From NCBI GenBank assembly GCA_039026975.1, contig JBCCLI010000156.1, positions 1-13,784 of the forward strand: DNA of 13,784 nt. The letters are read 5' to 3'. Under the pieces are notes generated by a model. The model did not search any database. It saw nothing but the letters and a program-made list of their open reading frames with translations, and was not told the DNA's origin. Below, piece after piece: positions 1 through 8,189 of this stretch. Positions within the stretch are counted from its first letter, which is position 1. The number at the start of each line of letters is the position of its first letter. Source of the DNA: JBCBKZ01 sp039026975 (lineage in GTDB: Bacteria > Bacteroidota > Bacteroidia > J057). The position numbers and the translations under genes were made by a program.

Positions 1-101
1 GAAGCTACCCTGGCCACCGCATCTAACACTTTTTTAGCTTCTCTTATTACTTCTGGACCTATACCGTCTCCAGGTAAAATGGCTATATGATGTGTGCTCA
101 T
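1..101 (-). CDS. leuB: 3-isopropylmalate dehydrogenase, N-terminal fragment
   Basis: The visible 33 codons begin MSTHHIAILPGDGIGPEV, the nucleotide-binding N-terminus typical of 3-isopropylmalate dehydrogenase (compare the LPGDGIGPEV segment of the family). The enzyme oxidatively decarboxylates 3-isopropylmalate in leucine biosynthesis, in the cytoplasm. The gene runs off the left edge, so the active site cannot be checked. It follows leuD on the same strand after a 142-bp gap filled by tandem arrays, so it is probably the third gene of a leuC-leuD-leuB run. Isocitrate dehydrogenase shares the fold, but the leu context and the exact N-terminus favour LeuB. No leuA is visible; it may lie beyond the window. 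Confidence 0.93.
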   Translation of the reverse strand, partial: MSTHHIAILPGDGIGPEVIREAKKVLDAVARVA

Positions 102-110
102 GTACTAATG

Positions 111-168
111 TTGAATAGAGAGTGATGAACGATAGAATTTTGAATGACTGAATGGCGAATTTCGAATA
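111..168. repeat. Degenerate GAAT heptamer array upstream of leuB
   Basis: Read on the plus strand, the stretch splits into heptamers with the core GAAT: TTGAATA, GAGAGTG, ATGAACG, TAGAATT, TTGAATG, CTGAATG, GCGAATT, TCGAATA, with single-base slips at 132 and 147. It begins 10 bases upstream of the leuB start codon. The same heptamer (TTGAATG) recurs at 9374-9432, also directly in front of a minus-strand start. It carries no convincing ORF and is not a CRISPR array, because the units are far too short and there are no unique spacers. Confidence 0.7.
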
Positions 169-170
169 CC

Positions 171-248
171 TTTAATCTTAATCTTAGGCTTACTCTTAAT
201 CTTAGACTTAAACTTAATCTTAATCTTAGACTTACTCTTAAACTTACT
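171..248. repeat. CTTANN hexamer tandem array over the leuD stop codon
   Basis: Thirteen hexamers follow one another without a gap; twelve start CTTA and the first is TTTAAT. The last two positions vary (AT, GG, CT, GA, AA). On the minus strand this is (NNTAAG)n. Because the unit length is a multiple of three, the array puts a TAA at every second codon in the reading frame of leuD, starting with the natural stop at 244-246. It adjoins the GAAT heptamer array and the two together fill the leuD-leuB gap. Confidence 0.85.
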
Positions 249-831
249 TATGATAGCTGGCTTCGTAAGCTTTAATCTCTTCTGTTTTACTTCTCAGGAA
301 GTCTACATTATCATAGCCGTTGAGCAGGCATAACTTCTTGAAGCTATTTATATCGAATGAAAAGGAGACTCCCATACTTTCATTAATAACCGTCTGCTCT
401 TCCAGGTTTACTTGAAACTGAGTAGTAGGGTCATCCTGAATGATACCTAGCAGCTCTTGTAACTGCTCTTCTGATGTCTGAATGACTAGTAGGCCATTAT
501 TCAATGCATTATTTTTAAAAATATCTGCGAAGAAGCTACTGATCACTACCCTGAAACCGTAATCATAAATGGCCCAGGCAGCGTGCTCTCTACTAGACCC
601 GCATCCAAAGTTTTTCCCAGCCACCAGAATCTTGCCTTCATATGTGGGATCATTTAATACAAACTCCTTAGGATTATTCTCCCTGTCATACCGCCAGTCT
701 CTAAAGAGGTTTTCTCCAAAGCCTTCTCTTGTAATGGCCTTTAGAAACCTAGCAGGGATAATCTGGTCTGTATCTATGTTCTCCTCAGGGATGGGTACTG
801 CCCTATCCGCTATATTCGTGAATTTTTCCAT
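244..831 (-). CDS. leuD: 3-isopropylmalate dehydratase small subunit
   Basis: This is the swivel-domain subunit of isopropylmalate isomerase, which with LeuC interconverts 2- and 3-isopropylmalate. The 195-residue length is usual for the family. Diagnostic segments are IDTDQIIPARFL (about residues 19-30), GKNFGCGSSREHA (72-84) and the SSFFADIFKNNALNNGLL stretch (about 98-115). It starts 12 bases after the leuC stop, so the two are almost certainly co-transcribed and translated in balance. The stop codon lies inside a CTTA hexamer array, so the last residues (SYHK) abut repeat DNA; this end may have been reshaped by array growth. Confidence 0.97.
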   Translation of the reverse strand: MEKFTNIADRAVPIPEENIDTDQIIPARFLKAITREGFGENLFRDWRYDRENNPKEFVLNDPTYEGKILVAGKNFGCGSSREHAAWAIYDYGFRVVISSFFADIFKNNALNNGLLVIQTSEEQLQELLGIIQDDPTTQFQVNLEEQTVINESMGVSFSFDINSFKKLCLLNGYDNVDFLRSKTEEIKAYEASYHK

Positions 832-843
832 TTCCTACATTTA

Positions 844-2256
844 CTAGACCATAACCGGACCTAACTCTCTGACATCCGTAACATACCCACTTAAGGCAGA
901 AGCAGCGGCAGTTAACGGGCTAGCCAAGAATGTTCTGGCCCCTGGACCCTGTCTCCCCTCAAAATTCCTGTTAGAAGTAGACACGCAGTATTTTCCCGCA
1001 GGGATTTTATCTTCATTCATTCCCAGACATGCCGAACACCCTGGGCCTCTAAACTGGAATCCGGCAGCTGTCAGTACCTCGTGTATCCCTTCTTCCATGG
1101 CCTGGGTTTCTACCTGCTTAGAGCCTGGCACTACCCATACCTCTACCTCATCTGCCTTTTTCTTTCCCTTTACGAGCTCAGCCACCATACGCAAATCCTC
1201 TATTCGAGAATTAGTACAGCTACCGATAAATACATAATCAATCTTCTTTCCTTTAAGGGGCTGTCCTTCCTCTACTCCCATATAATTAAGGGCTTTCTCA
1301 AAGTTCACCTTACCTGTAGCTGAGGCTATAGAAGCTGTGGTAGGGACATTCTCACTAATTCCTATCCCCATACCAGGGTTAGTTCCAAAGGTGATCATGG
1401 GTTCTATATCTGCTGCATCAAAGGTGATAACCTCATCAAAGGTGGCATCCTCATCTGAAGCTAACTCCTTCCACTTAGCTACGGCTCTCTCGAATTCTGC
1501 TCCCTTAGGGGCAAACTCTCTCCCTCTTATATAATCAAAGGTGATTTCATCTGGCGCTATCAGTCCCCCTCTGGCTCCCATCTCTATGCTCATATTACAT
1601 ATGGTCATTCTGGCTTCCATCCCCAGACTTCTAATGGCTTCTCCGGCGTACTCCACAAAATAGCCCGTCCCTCCTGAAGCAGAGATCTGAGAAATGATAT
1701 AAAGAATAATATCCTTAGAGACCACCCCCGGTCTAAGCTGACCATGAATATCTATTTTCATGGTTTTCGGCTTTTGCTGAAGCATACACTGAGTGGCCAT
1801 CACCTGCTCTACCTCACTGGTTCCTATCCCAAACGCGATAGAGCCAAAGGCTCCATGGGTGGAAGTGTGGCTATCTCCACATACCATAGTCATCCCAGGC
1901 TGGGTAACTCCTAACTCTGGCCCTATGACGTGGACTATGCCCTGATAAGGGTGATTCAGTCCATATAATTCTATCCCAAACTCCTCACAGTTCCTGGTAA
2001 GTTTTTCCACCTGTATGCGAGAAAGTTCTTCTTTAATGGGAAGATGCTGGTTAAGGGTAGGGACATTATGATCTGCCGTAGCCAGAATTCTGTCAGGCCT
2101 CCTCACAGGTATCCCTCTCTTCCTCAGGCCATCAAATGCCTGTGGACTGGTAACCTCGTGTATCAGGTGCTTATCTATGTAAAGAATGGCCGGCCCATCA
2201 GGGATTTGGCTTACAACATGTGCATCCCAGATCTTTTCAAAAAGGGTTCTTCCCAT
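844..2256 (-). CDS. leuC: 3-isopropylmalate dehydratase large subunit
   Basis: This is the aconitase-family subunit that carries the [4Fe-4S] cluster of isopropylmalate isomerase. The three cluster cysteines are all present: C347 in GSCTNSR, and C407 and C410 in GCSACLGMN. Other family segments are DHNVPT (62-67), CGDSHTSTHGAFG (126-138) and NRNFEGRQGPGA (429-440). At 470 residues it is full length. The ATG start gives the standard N-terminus GRTLFEKIWDAHVV and follows an A-rich stretch. A promoter candidate lies about 80 bases upstream, right at the end of gldA, so leuC is probably the first gene of leuCDB. Confidence 0.98.
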   Translation of the reverse strand: MGRTLFEKIWDAHVVSQIPDGPAILYIDKHLIHEVTSPQAFDGLRKRGIPVRRPDRILATADHNVPTLNQHLPIKEELSRIQVEKLTRNCEEFGIELYGLNHPYQGIVHVIGPELGVTQPGMTMVCGDSHTSTHGAFGSIAFGIGTSEVEQVMATQCMLQQKPKTMKIDIHGQLRPGVVSKDIILYIISQISASGGTGYFVEYAGEAIRSLGMEARMTICNMSIEMGARGGLIAPDEITFDYIRGREFAPKGAEFERAVAKWKELASDEDATFDEVITFDAADIEPMITFGTNPGMGIGISENVPTTASIASATGKVNFEKALNYMGVEEGQPLKGKKIDYVFIGSCTNSRIEDLRMVAELVKGKKKADEVEVWVVPGSKQVETQAMEEGIHEVLTAAGFQFRGPGCSACLGMNEDKIPAGKYCVSTSNRNFEGRQGPGARTFLASPLTAAASALSGYVTDVRELGPVMV

Positions 2257-2334
2257 ATGCGTCTTTTATTTTCCAGTTCTGAGAAATGATAAGCGAGAAC
2301 CTTAAGCACTTATCTGGTTTCTTTTATATGAGCA

Positions 2335-2367
2335 CAAATAAACCAATTAATTTAGGTATATGGCAAA
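2335..2367 (-). promoter_or_regulatory. Candidate Bacteroidota-type promoter for leuCDB
   Basis: On the minus strand there is TTTG (2367-2364), a 21-base spacer, then TTTATTTG (2342-2335). The Bacteroidota consensus is a -33 TTTG and a -7 TAnnTTTG, so only one fixed position of the -7 box differs. Transcription would start near 2328 and leave a leader of roughly 70 bases before leuC. The -33 element touches the gldA stop codon. I see no leader peptide or T-box-like structure in the leader. Confidence 0.4.
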
Positions 2368-3339
2368 TCACAGGACTTGTGGGACCTCCTCCACACTGGT
2401 TAGGAGCCTGAAGACTTCTTCTAAGCTAAAAGACTGTTGGGAGAGAGATTCCAAATAGAAAGACTGAGCTACACATTCTTCAAAGATTTTTTCACGTAAA
2501 TCTAATTCTGAGCTAGTGATGATGATAAAGGCCTGCTCATCTACCTTTTCTATTCTTTGAATCCCACGGATCTTCTGAATATTCTCCAAAGAGAATCCCC
2601 CTTTATTTACCCTGAAGGCTAGGTTATTTTCTGCATCCAACCTGGCTCTTAATTCTTCAATAGATTCATCTGCTACCAGTTTTCCCCTATTGATGATGAT
2701 CACCCTATCTGAGATAGCTTCTACTTCTGAGAGAATATGGGAGGAAAAGATTACTGTCTTATCTTTCCCTACTTCCTTTATCAGCTTTCTGATTTCTACT
2801 ATTTGGTTAGGGTCCAGGCCTGTAGTAGGTTCATCTAATATGAGGATCTTAGGGTCGTGGATGAGTGCCTGAGCCAGGCCTACTCGCTGACGGTACCCTT
2901 TAGATAGCATCCCTATCTTTTTATGCTGTTCCACGCCCAGGCCCGTCATCTCTATGACTTCTCTGATTCTCGCATCCAGGACTTTTCCACTCAGCCTGTA
3001 TATTCTCCCAATAAAGCCCAGAAACTCCTTCACATACATATCCAGGTACAGGGGATTATGCTCAGGCAAATACCCTATAATCTTTCTGATCTCCATCATT
3101 TGTGTTCCTGGATCTAAGTCTCCTATATGCACCTCACCTGCTGAAGGGGACAGAAAGCCGGTTATGATTTTCATGGTGGTGGTTTTTCCGGCACCATTAG
3201 GGCCTAGAAATCCTAGAATCTGTCCTGGTTCTACCTCAAAGGAGAGCTGATCTAAGGCCTTCTGCGCACCATACATCTTAGTGAGTCCCTCTACCCTAAC
3301 TGTCATAGGCTGTTGATTTAGGGGAAGCAGGCTTCCCAT
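2368..3339 (-). CDS. gldA: Gliding-motility type ABC transporter ATP-binding subunit, GldA
   Basis: This is a cytoplasmic ABC ATPase. Visible motifs are Walker A GPNGAGKTT (46-54), signature LSKGYRQRV (145-153), Walker B ILILDEP with E170, and an H-loop at SSHIL (H201). The segment YLPEHNPLYLDMYVKEFL (90-107) is characteristic of GldA, the ATPase that works with GldF and GldG membrane subunits in gliding Bacteroidota. Neither partner is in the window. The C-terminal ~100 residues fit the extra domain of this subfamily. Met12 (3306), giving MTVRVEGLTKMYG, is an alternative start closer to the usual family N-terminus; a perfect 7-bp inverted repeat (3322-3337) sits in the extra 11 codons. A general ABC-2 type efflux ATPase is the fallback call. 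Confidence 0.82.
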   Translation of the reverse strand: MGSLLPLNQQPMTVRVEGLTKMYGAQKALDQLSFEVEPGQILGFLGPNGAGKTTTMKIITGFLSPSAGEVHIGDLDPGTQMMEIRKIIGYLPEHNPLYLDMYVKEFLGFIGRIYRLSGKVLDARIREVIEMTGLGVEQHKKIGMLSKGYRQRVGLAQALIHDPKILILDEPTTGLDPNQIVEIRKLIKEVGKDKTVIFSSHILSEVEAISDRVIIINRGKLVADESIEELRARLDAENNLAFRVNKGGFSLENIQKIRGIQRIEKVDEQAFIIITSSELDLREKIFEECVAQSFYLESLSQQSFSLEEVFRLLTSVEEVPQVL

Positions 3340-3390
3340 TTCATTTGATTAAAAATTTGATAATTTTATGGTTTAAAGCAAACCAATTAT
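3340..3390. promoter_or_regulatory. Divergent intergenic region with an inverted repeat
   Basis: Only 51 AT-rich bases separate the divergent gldA and substrate-binding protein genes, so both promoters must lie here or inside the coding ends. It contains the perfect inverted repeat TGGTTT-AAAGC-AAACCA (3369-3385), which could be an operator or a hairpin. A loose -33/-7 pair for the plus strand (TTTG at 3344, TATGGTTT at 3367, 19 bases between) matches the consensus poorly. No regulator is known from the sequence. Confidence 0.3.
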
Positions 3391-5163
3391 ATGTATAAAT
3401 CCCTTCTCTGTTTCATTCTCTCTGCTACTGTTTTTCTTTTCTCATGTAAGAATGAAACAGCCTCCTCTCATGCAGGCGGAACTTCCGATGCTAATACGGT
3501 AAATGAGGTAGTAGTACACTTTCCCAGTGAGCCGGAAGGATTACATCCCACCTCTGGGCGCACCACTGCCTACACTACTATTATGCAACTGCTACATTCT
3601 ACCCTCACTCGCATAGATCTTGAGTCTGGAGAATTAGCACCCTTACTAGCTAAGGCCTTACCTGAAGTCTCCACAGACGGACTGGTCTATACCTATGAGG
3701 TACATCCTGATGCAGCCTGGGAAGATGGTACGCCTATAACAGCTGAAGATGTCTTGTTTTCTTATAAGGTACTACTTTGCCCCATAGCGCCCCCTTCTCC
3801 TGCTGATCCCTACATAGCATACCTCTCCTCTTTTGAGCTGGACCCTGATAACGAGAAACGCTTTTCTTTTGTGATGAAAGAACGTTTCGTCATCAATAAG
3901 CATTATGGGGATCTGGCTGTCATCCTGGATAAGCGAGTGTTTGATCCGGAGAATGTGCTGGATAAGTATGAGGTTTCCTCTTTTCTTGACCCTAGTAGTG
4001 AGGTGAGTGATCAAGCGGACCTGCAAGCCTGGGCTAAAGAATTCTACGATGAGAAGTACGGCAAGGAAGAAAAACTGATTACAGGAGGGGCTGGCCCCTA
4101 CACACTGGAAAAGTGGTATCCAGACCAGCAAATTATTTTGAGAAAAAAGGAAAACTATTGGGGAAAGTCCCTCGACCATCCCTTCCATAGCCAGTACTCT
4201 GATAAAATCATTTTCAGAATTAATAAGGACATGGCTTCGGTAGAACTGGAGCTTAAGCAGGAAAAAATAGACATCAGCACACACCTGACTACTGCGGCCT
4301 ATAAAAATCTTGAAGAAAGTGAGAGCATGGAGGAGAACTACCTCCTTAAAACCACGAATAGACCCAGTCAGGCTATGCTTATTCTGAACTTAAGACCTGA
4401 TGGCGTGGAACATCTTCCCGTATTTACCTCTCAGAATGTAAGAAAAGCTATCAGCCACGCTCTGCCGCTGGACATGATCCTGGAAGCTCTCTTTTTTAAT
4501 ACAAGTGAACGTAGCCTGTCTCCAGTCCCACGGTCCAATCCTGACTATAATGTAAACCTAAGTCCCATCACCTTTGATCCTACACTTGCTGGTGAGCTAC
4601 TGGAACAGGATGGATGGACTGACTCTGATAATGATCAAATTCTTGATAAAGATATTAAAGGAGAAAAGCTCTCCCTACGCTTCACCATCTCTTATCCTGC
4701 TAGTGCTAATAATGACAAAATTGTAGCGCTATTTACAGAGGAAATGCGCAAGATAGGAGTAGTGTGTGAGCCGGAAGGCTTGCAGATGCCTCAGCTGGTA
4801 CAGAAGCTGACATCCAGGAATTTTGACGCCATCATGCTGGCGCTTACCCCCTTTCCTACGCCTTATCCTTTTGAACAGAACTGGCATACTAAGAGTATTT
4901 CAACTAATGGAGGGAATTATGCCGGGTATAGTAATCCTGAGGTAGACGCTTTAATAGATAGTGCTGAGATAGCTACAGATCCAGTCCTACGCAAAAGGCT
5001 CTCCTATAGAATCCAGGAAATATTACTGGATGAGCTCCCCGCTATTCCCATGTTTAATCCTTCCAGAAAAGCAGCTATCCATAAAAAGTTTGATAATAAT
5101 GAGTTATATCAGACGCCTCAGCATGTATATTTTAATCACCTAAAAAATAGTGAGGGCCGCTAA
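3391..5163 (+). CDS. Extracytoplasmic solute-binding lipoprotein, family 5 (peptide/nickel type)
   Basis: A 590-residue SBP_bac_5 (DppA/OppA-like) protein. The N-terminus has a hydrophobic signal ending in a lipobox, LFSC with C19, so it should be lipid-anchored. Family features include the start of the binding domain (FPSEPEGLHPTSGRTT), the WEDGTPITAEDVLFSYKVLL stretch, GAGPYTLEKWYPDQQIILRK, and the C-terminal GNYAGYSNPEVDALIDSA followed by RIQEILLDELPAIPMF. Residues 411-421 (DSDNDQILDKD) form a D-x-D-x-D calcium-loop-like motif after GW, in the position where many of these proteins have a GW-D-D-G insertion. No permease or ATPase genes lie beside it; gldA is divergent and of another type. 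It is therefore an orphan binding protein; the ligand cannot be inferred, though oligopeptide is most likely. Confidence 0.88.
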   Translation: MYKSLLCFILSATVFLFSCKNETASSHAGGTSDANTVNEVVVHFPSEPEGLHPTSGRTTAYTTIMQLLHSTLTRIDLESGELAPLLAKALPEVSTDGLVYTYEVHPDAAWEDGTPITAEDVLFSYKVLLCPIAPPSPADPYIAYLSSFELDPDNEKRFSFVMKERFVINKHYGDLAVILDKRVFDPENVLDKYEVSSFLDPSSEVSDQADLQAWAKEFYDEKYGKEEKLITGGAGPYTLEKWYPDQQIILRKKENYWGKSLDHPFHSQYSDKIIFRINKDMASVELELKQEKIDISTHLTTAAYKNLEESESMEENYLLKTTNRPSQAMLILNLRPDGVEHLPVFTSQNVRKAISHALPLDMILEALFFNTSERSLSPVPRSNPDYNVNLSPITFDPTLAGELLEQDGWTDSDNDQILDKDIKGEKLSLRFTISYPASANNDKIVALFTEEMRKIGVVCEPEGLQMPQLVQKLTSRNFDAIMLALTPFPTPYPFEQNWHTKSISTNGGNYAGYSNPEVDALIDSAEIATDPVLRKRLSYRIQEILLDELPAIPMFNPSRKAAIHKKFDNNELYQTPQHVYFNHLKNSEGR

Positions 5164-5179
5164 TAACTGATCAGCCAGG

Positions 5180-5617
5180 ATGATAAAATTCATACCCCCT
5201 TATGACGCGCTCTACGTACGCTCTATGTCTTTATTTGATGGGAAGCCCCTAAATGAAGTTAAGCTGAAAGAGGATGATATGGAGGGTGCTTTCCACCTTG
5301 GATTCTGGAAAAAACAACAAATAGTGGCCGTAGCCTCTTTCTTTCCTGTGGGCCTGGAAACGTATAAAGGTAAGGGGTACAGACTCAGACAGATGGGCGT
5401 CCTTCCACATCATCAAGGTGAAGGACTGGGAAGAAAGGTGCTGGAAAAGGGACTGATTCATCTACAGACTGAGTTAGATACTGCCTACCTGTGGTGTAAT
5501 GCCAGGAGAATAGCTTACCCCTTTTATGAACGTCTAGGCATGTCATACATAAGTGAGGAATTTGACGTTCCTAACATAGGCCCACATAGGCGGATGATCA
5601 TTCAGCTATCCCCGTAA
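5180..5617 (+). CDS. GNAT-family N-acetyltransferase
   Basis: A 145-residue single-domain protein with the acetyl-CoA binding motif A: a beta strand RLRQMGVLP (68-76) followed by the pyrophosphate loop HHQGEGLGRKVL (77-88), matching the Q/R-x-x-G-x-G/A pattern. The C-terminal AYPFYERLGM (112-121) is the usual motif B. The substrate is unknown. It starts 16 bases after the stop of the solute-binding protein, so it probably shares its transcript. The start is the first ATG with a plausible purine-rich leader (CAGCCAGGATG). Confidence 0.9.
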   Translation: MIKFIPPYDALYVRSMSLFDGKPLNEVKLKEDDMEGAFHLGFWKKQQIVAVASFFPVGLETYKGKGYRLRQMGVLPHHQGEGLGRKVLEKGLIHLQTELDTAYLWCNARRIAYPFYERLGMSYISEEFDVPNIGPHRRMIIQLSP

Positions 5618-5649
5618 ACAAAAATGAGGGATTGATTCGTTTACTACCT

Positions 5650-5666
5650 ATACCTATGGTATTTTT
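5650..5666 (+). terminator. Weak intrinsic terminator candidate after the GNAT gene
   Basis: ATACC-TAT-GGTAT followed by TTTT: a 5-bp AT-rich stem with a 3-base loop, 33 bases beyond the GNAT stop. The stem is weak, so this is a low-confidence call. The rest of 5618-5818 is unremarkable except for a small CTAATTAG palindrome near 5786. Confidence 0.3.
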
Positions 5667-5818
5667 CGGACTTTAAAGGTTAAGGTATTCGGGTATTTAC
5701 ATCCAAAATTGGATTATTAATAAGATAAACTACCTGAGTTTCTGGTTGGAAAGTTATTTGGACTTGGGATGTGTAAAATCCAGGCTAATTAGGCCGGATT
5801 AGATAAAGCACTACTGGT

Positions 5819-8044
5819 ATGAAAGATTATAGCAGTTTGCCGGGTGTTTTACTATGCTTTTTTCTGTTTAGCTTCTTATTCTCTAGTGGACAGGATAGTA
5901 ATCCTACTCAGACACCCAGCATCATTACACAGAAATCTGTAGTCATTAAGTCTCCTGACTCGACAGAAAATGTCAGTAGAGGCGTGGATGCTATACGTAT
6001 GTCTCAACAGGAACAGAAACCTTTCTTCCAAGATAAAAAGCTCCTAAAATCTATTATACAGGCAGAAAAATCATTACTATCGGCCCGAGCTGACCAGGAC
6101 AGCCTGGAATCTGCCACTCATATGAAGGAGCTAGACCAGCTCCTTACTTCCTTCATTGCTAATTTTGGGACGGAAAACTTCAAAAGAAATTATCGTACCC
6201 TATGGAAAATGGGTAGGCTTAAGCAGATTCAAGGGGATACAGCCAGTGCCCTTTTCTTTTATGAGTTAGCCCATAAGCATGGCAGAGGCATGGATGCACC
6301 TAAACTTTCCTATGACTCTCTGTCCGCACCTACGCATAATGAGTGGCTTCCCATAGATAAATATTACGATTTACTTAAGATCAGAAGGAGCATAGATACT
6401 ATCTTAAAGCCTCAGAATGTACTGGTCTCTTTAGGCCCTACAGTAAATGCTAATCCTTTCCCAGACTACGCCCCCTTCATGCATCCACATGATAGCATTC
6501 TGTTTTTTACCTCCAGACGGGAAAAAGAGGACGTAATGGACCCCTTTTCTAAAACGGATGAAAATCTTTACTACTCCTTTAGGGACTTTATGGACGGAGA
6601 ATGGGTAAGGGCAGAAAAGCTTCCAGACATCATTAACAGCAAATTTAATGAAGGCTCTGCCTGTCTGTCTCCCAACGGACTGACCCTCTACTTCACCCGC
6701 TGTAATGATGATGAAACGGGTTTTGGGGACTGCGACCTATATGAAGCTACTTATGATCCTACGGATGATAGCTGGAATGATGTACATAACCTGGGGGCGG
6801 AGGTAAATACCTCTTATTGGGACTCTCACCCTAATATTTCTGAGGATGGGAAATACCTATATTTTGCCTCTAACAGAGCGGGCGGGTACGGTGCTACTGA
6901 TATTTATGTTTCTGAGAAAAATGGTGAGGGGAAGTGGGGGAAAGCTGTGAACTTGGGTCCTATGGTGAATTCCTCCCAGGATGAGGTTACCCCCTTTTTT
7001 CATAGAATTAATAAAACCCTCTACTTTAGTTCCAGTGGTCAGGTACATTCTCTCGGTGGGTTTGATATTTACAGATCCAGATGGATGGGGGAAGACTGGG
7101 AGTCTCCCAGAAACGTAGGCCCACTCGTGAATACACGAGGAAATGATTACTACTTCTCCATAGATGGTAAAGCTGACTTCATTTACTACTCCAGGTCAGA
7201 AGGCCAGGAAGACAATCACCTGGAACAAGATTTTGACCTGTACGCTTTCCCTATGCCTATGGGGGCAAGACCAGAAGCTAACTCTTTACTCCGCGGCTTC
7301 CTGGTAGACTCAGTAAGTGGAAATCCCCTCACAGGGACAGTCATGATCATAGACCTGGATGAGAATGTGGAAATTGCCCCTAAGGTAATCAATGAGGAAG
7401 GATACTTCGAATTTGATCTCATCAAAGACAGGAAATATCAGGTATACATCTTTGGAAACAGCTTCCTCACCATCAAGAAAGAAATAGAATTAGTCTCTGA
7501 TACTACCTTTAATATTCTCACGGAAAACTTCAACCGAAGTAATAAGCCCATTGTATTTGAGTCCTTGAAGTTTAGTTCTAATAGCTATAAGCTTAAGAAA
7601 AGTATTAAGCCCAAATTAGACTACCTGGTCCGCTTCCTGGAGCTATATCCGCAGTTTGACTTGGTGGTGGAAGGACATACAGACTCTGATGGGGATCCCA
7701 ACTATAACATGCAGCTCTCTCAGCAAAGGGCCGAGATCATAGCTGATTATATTATGGGGGCAGGTAGTTTTGATGAGGATAGGGTCACTGCCCAAGGCTT
7801 TGGTGATTCCCGGCCAGTAGTCCCTAATGATACTAAGGACAATAAAGAAAAGAATAGAAGGGTAGAGTTTAAGCTTATTCTCAACAAGCAAATAGAGGGA
7901 GAAATTCTTAATCCTACTGAGGAGGAACTCTTCTTTGAGGAAGAACTTGAAGAGGCAGACCAGGAAGACCCTAATGCAGACATAGATTTACTGGAAGACC
8001 TGAAGCGGCAGCCCATCAAGAAGAAAGAACCACCAAAACCCTGA
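5819..8044 (+). CDS. OmpA-family protein with PD40 propeller, PorE-like architecture
   Basis: A 741-residue envelope protein. Domains in order: a hydrophobic signal peptide (about 8-24); a helical region with a TPR-like segment (about 120-170, LKQIQGDTASALFFYELA); a PD40/WD40-like propeller (about 200-460) with repeats such as SPNGLTLYFTR, SEDGKYLYFASNR and FDIYRSRW; a carboxypeptidase-regulatory/CnaB-like beta domain (about 490-560, RGFLVDSVSGNPLTG); an OmpA C-terminal domain (about 577-690) with GHTDSDG, the LSQQRA peptidoglycan-contact segment and NRRVEF; and an acidic tail that ends KKKEPPKP. TPR-propeller-CRD-OmpA is the architecture described for PorE of the type IX secretion system, but PorE is a lipoprotein and no lipobox cysteine is seen here (LFSSGQD). 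A role tethering outer-membrane components to peptidoglycan is likely; a T9SS role is inference. It appears monocistronic. Confidence 0.85.
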   Translation: MKDYSSLPGVLLCFFLFSFLFSSGQDSNPTQTPSIITQKSVVIKSPDSTENVSRGVDAIRMSQQEQKPFFQDKKLLKSIIQAEKSLLSARADQDSLESATHMKELDQLLTSFIANFGTENFKRNYRTLWKMGRLKQIQGDTASALFFYELAHKHGRGMDAPKLSYDSLSAPTHNEWLPIDKYYDLLKIRRSIDTILKPQNVLVSLGPTVNANPFPDYAPFMHPHDSILFFTSRREKEDVMDPFSKTDENLYYSFRDFMDGEWVRAEKLPDIINSKFNEGSACLSPNGLTLYFTRCNDDETGFGDCDLYEATYDPTDDSWNDVHNLGAEVNTSYWDSHPNISEDGKYLYFASNRAGGYGATDIYVSEKNGEGKWGKAVNLGPMVNSSQDEVTPFFHRINKTLYFSSSGQVHSLGGFDIYRSRWMGEDWESPRNVGPLVNTRGNDYYFSIDGKADFIYYSRSEGQEDNHLEQDFDLYAFPMPMGARPEANSLLRGFLVDSVSGNPLTGTVMIIDLDENVEIAPKVINEEGYFEFDLIKDRKYQVYIFGNSFLTIKKEIELVSDTTFNILTENFNRSNKPIVFESLKFSSNSYKLKKSIKPKLDYLVRFLELYPQFDLVVEGHTDSDGDPNYNMQLSQQRAEIIADYIMGAGSFDEDRVTAQGFGDSRPVVPNDTKDNKEKNRRVEFKLILNKQIEGEILNPTEEELFFEEELEEADQEDPNADIDLLEDLKRQPIKKKEPPKP

Positions 8045-8078
8045 TATGTAAACGCTTAGGTCTAGCAAGTAAATCCTG

Positions 8079-8104
8079 GCTGTTAACTGGACACACAGCT
8101 TTTT
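8079..8104 (+). terminator. Intrinsic terminator candidate after the OmpA-family gene
   Basis: GCTGT (8079-8083) pairs with ACAGC (8095-8099) across an 11-base loop and is followed directly by TTTTT. It lies 35 bases after the stop. The stem is short, so confidence is modest. Confidence 0.4.
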
Positions 8105-8189
8105 AGGCTGAGAATCCAATATCAACCCATAATTATCCGCATTTTTCTGATCTTTCGTAGGATTGAAGATGTTAAGGTGAGAAAGACAT

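Noticed and set aside
111..248. Possible CRISPR array or iteron-type origin in the leuD-leuB gap
   Set aside because: The units are 6-7 bases and degenerate with no spacers. There is no cas or replication gene, and the region lies inside a biosynthetic operon.
2257..2367. T-box, leucine leader peptide or riboswitch before leuC
   Set aside because: There is no ORF rich in Leu codons, no terminator-antiterminator pair and no conserved riboswitch core. Only a promoter candidate is visible.
3391..5617. Complete peptide ABC transporter operon
   Set aside because: Only the binding protein is present; the following gene is a GNAT enzyme and GldA belongs to an ABC-2 type system on the other strand.
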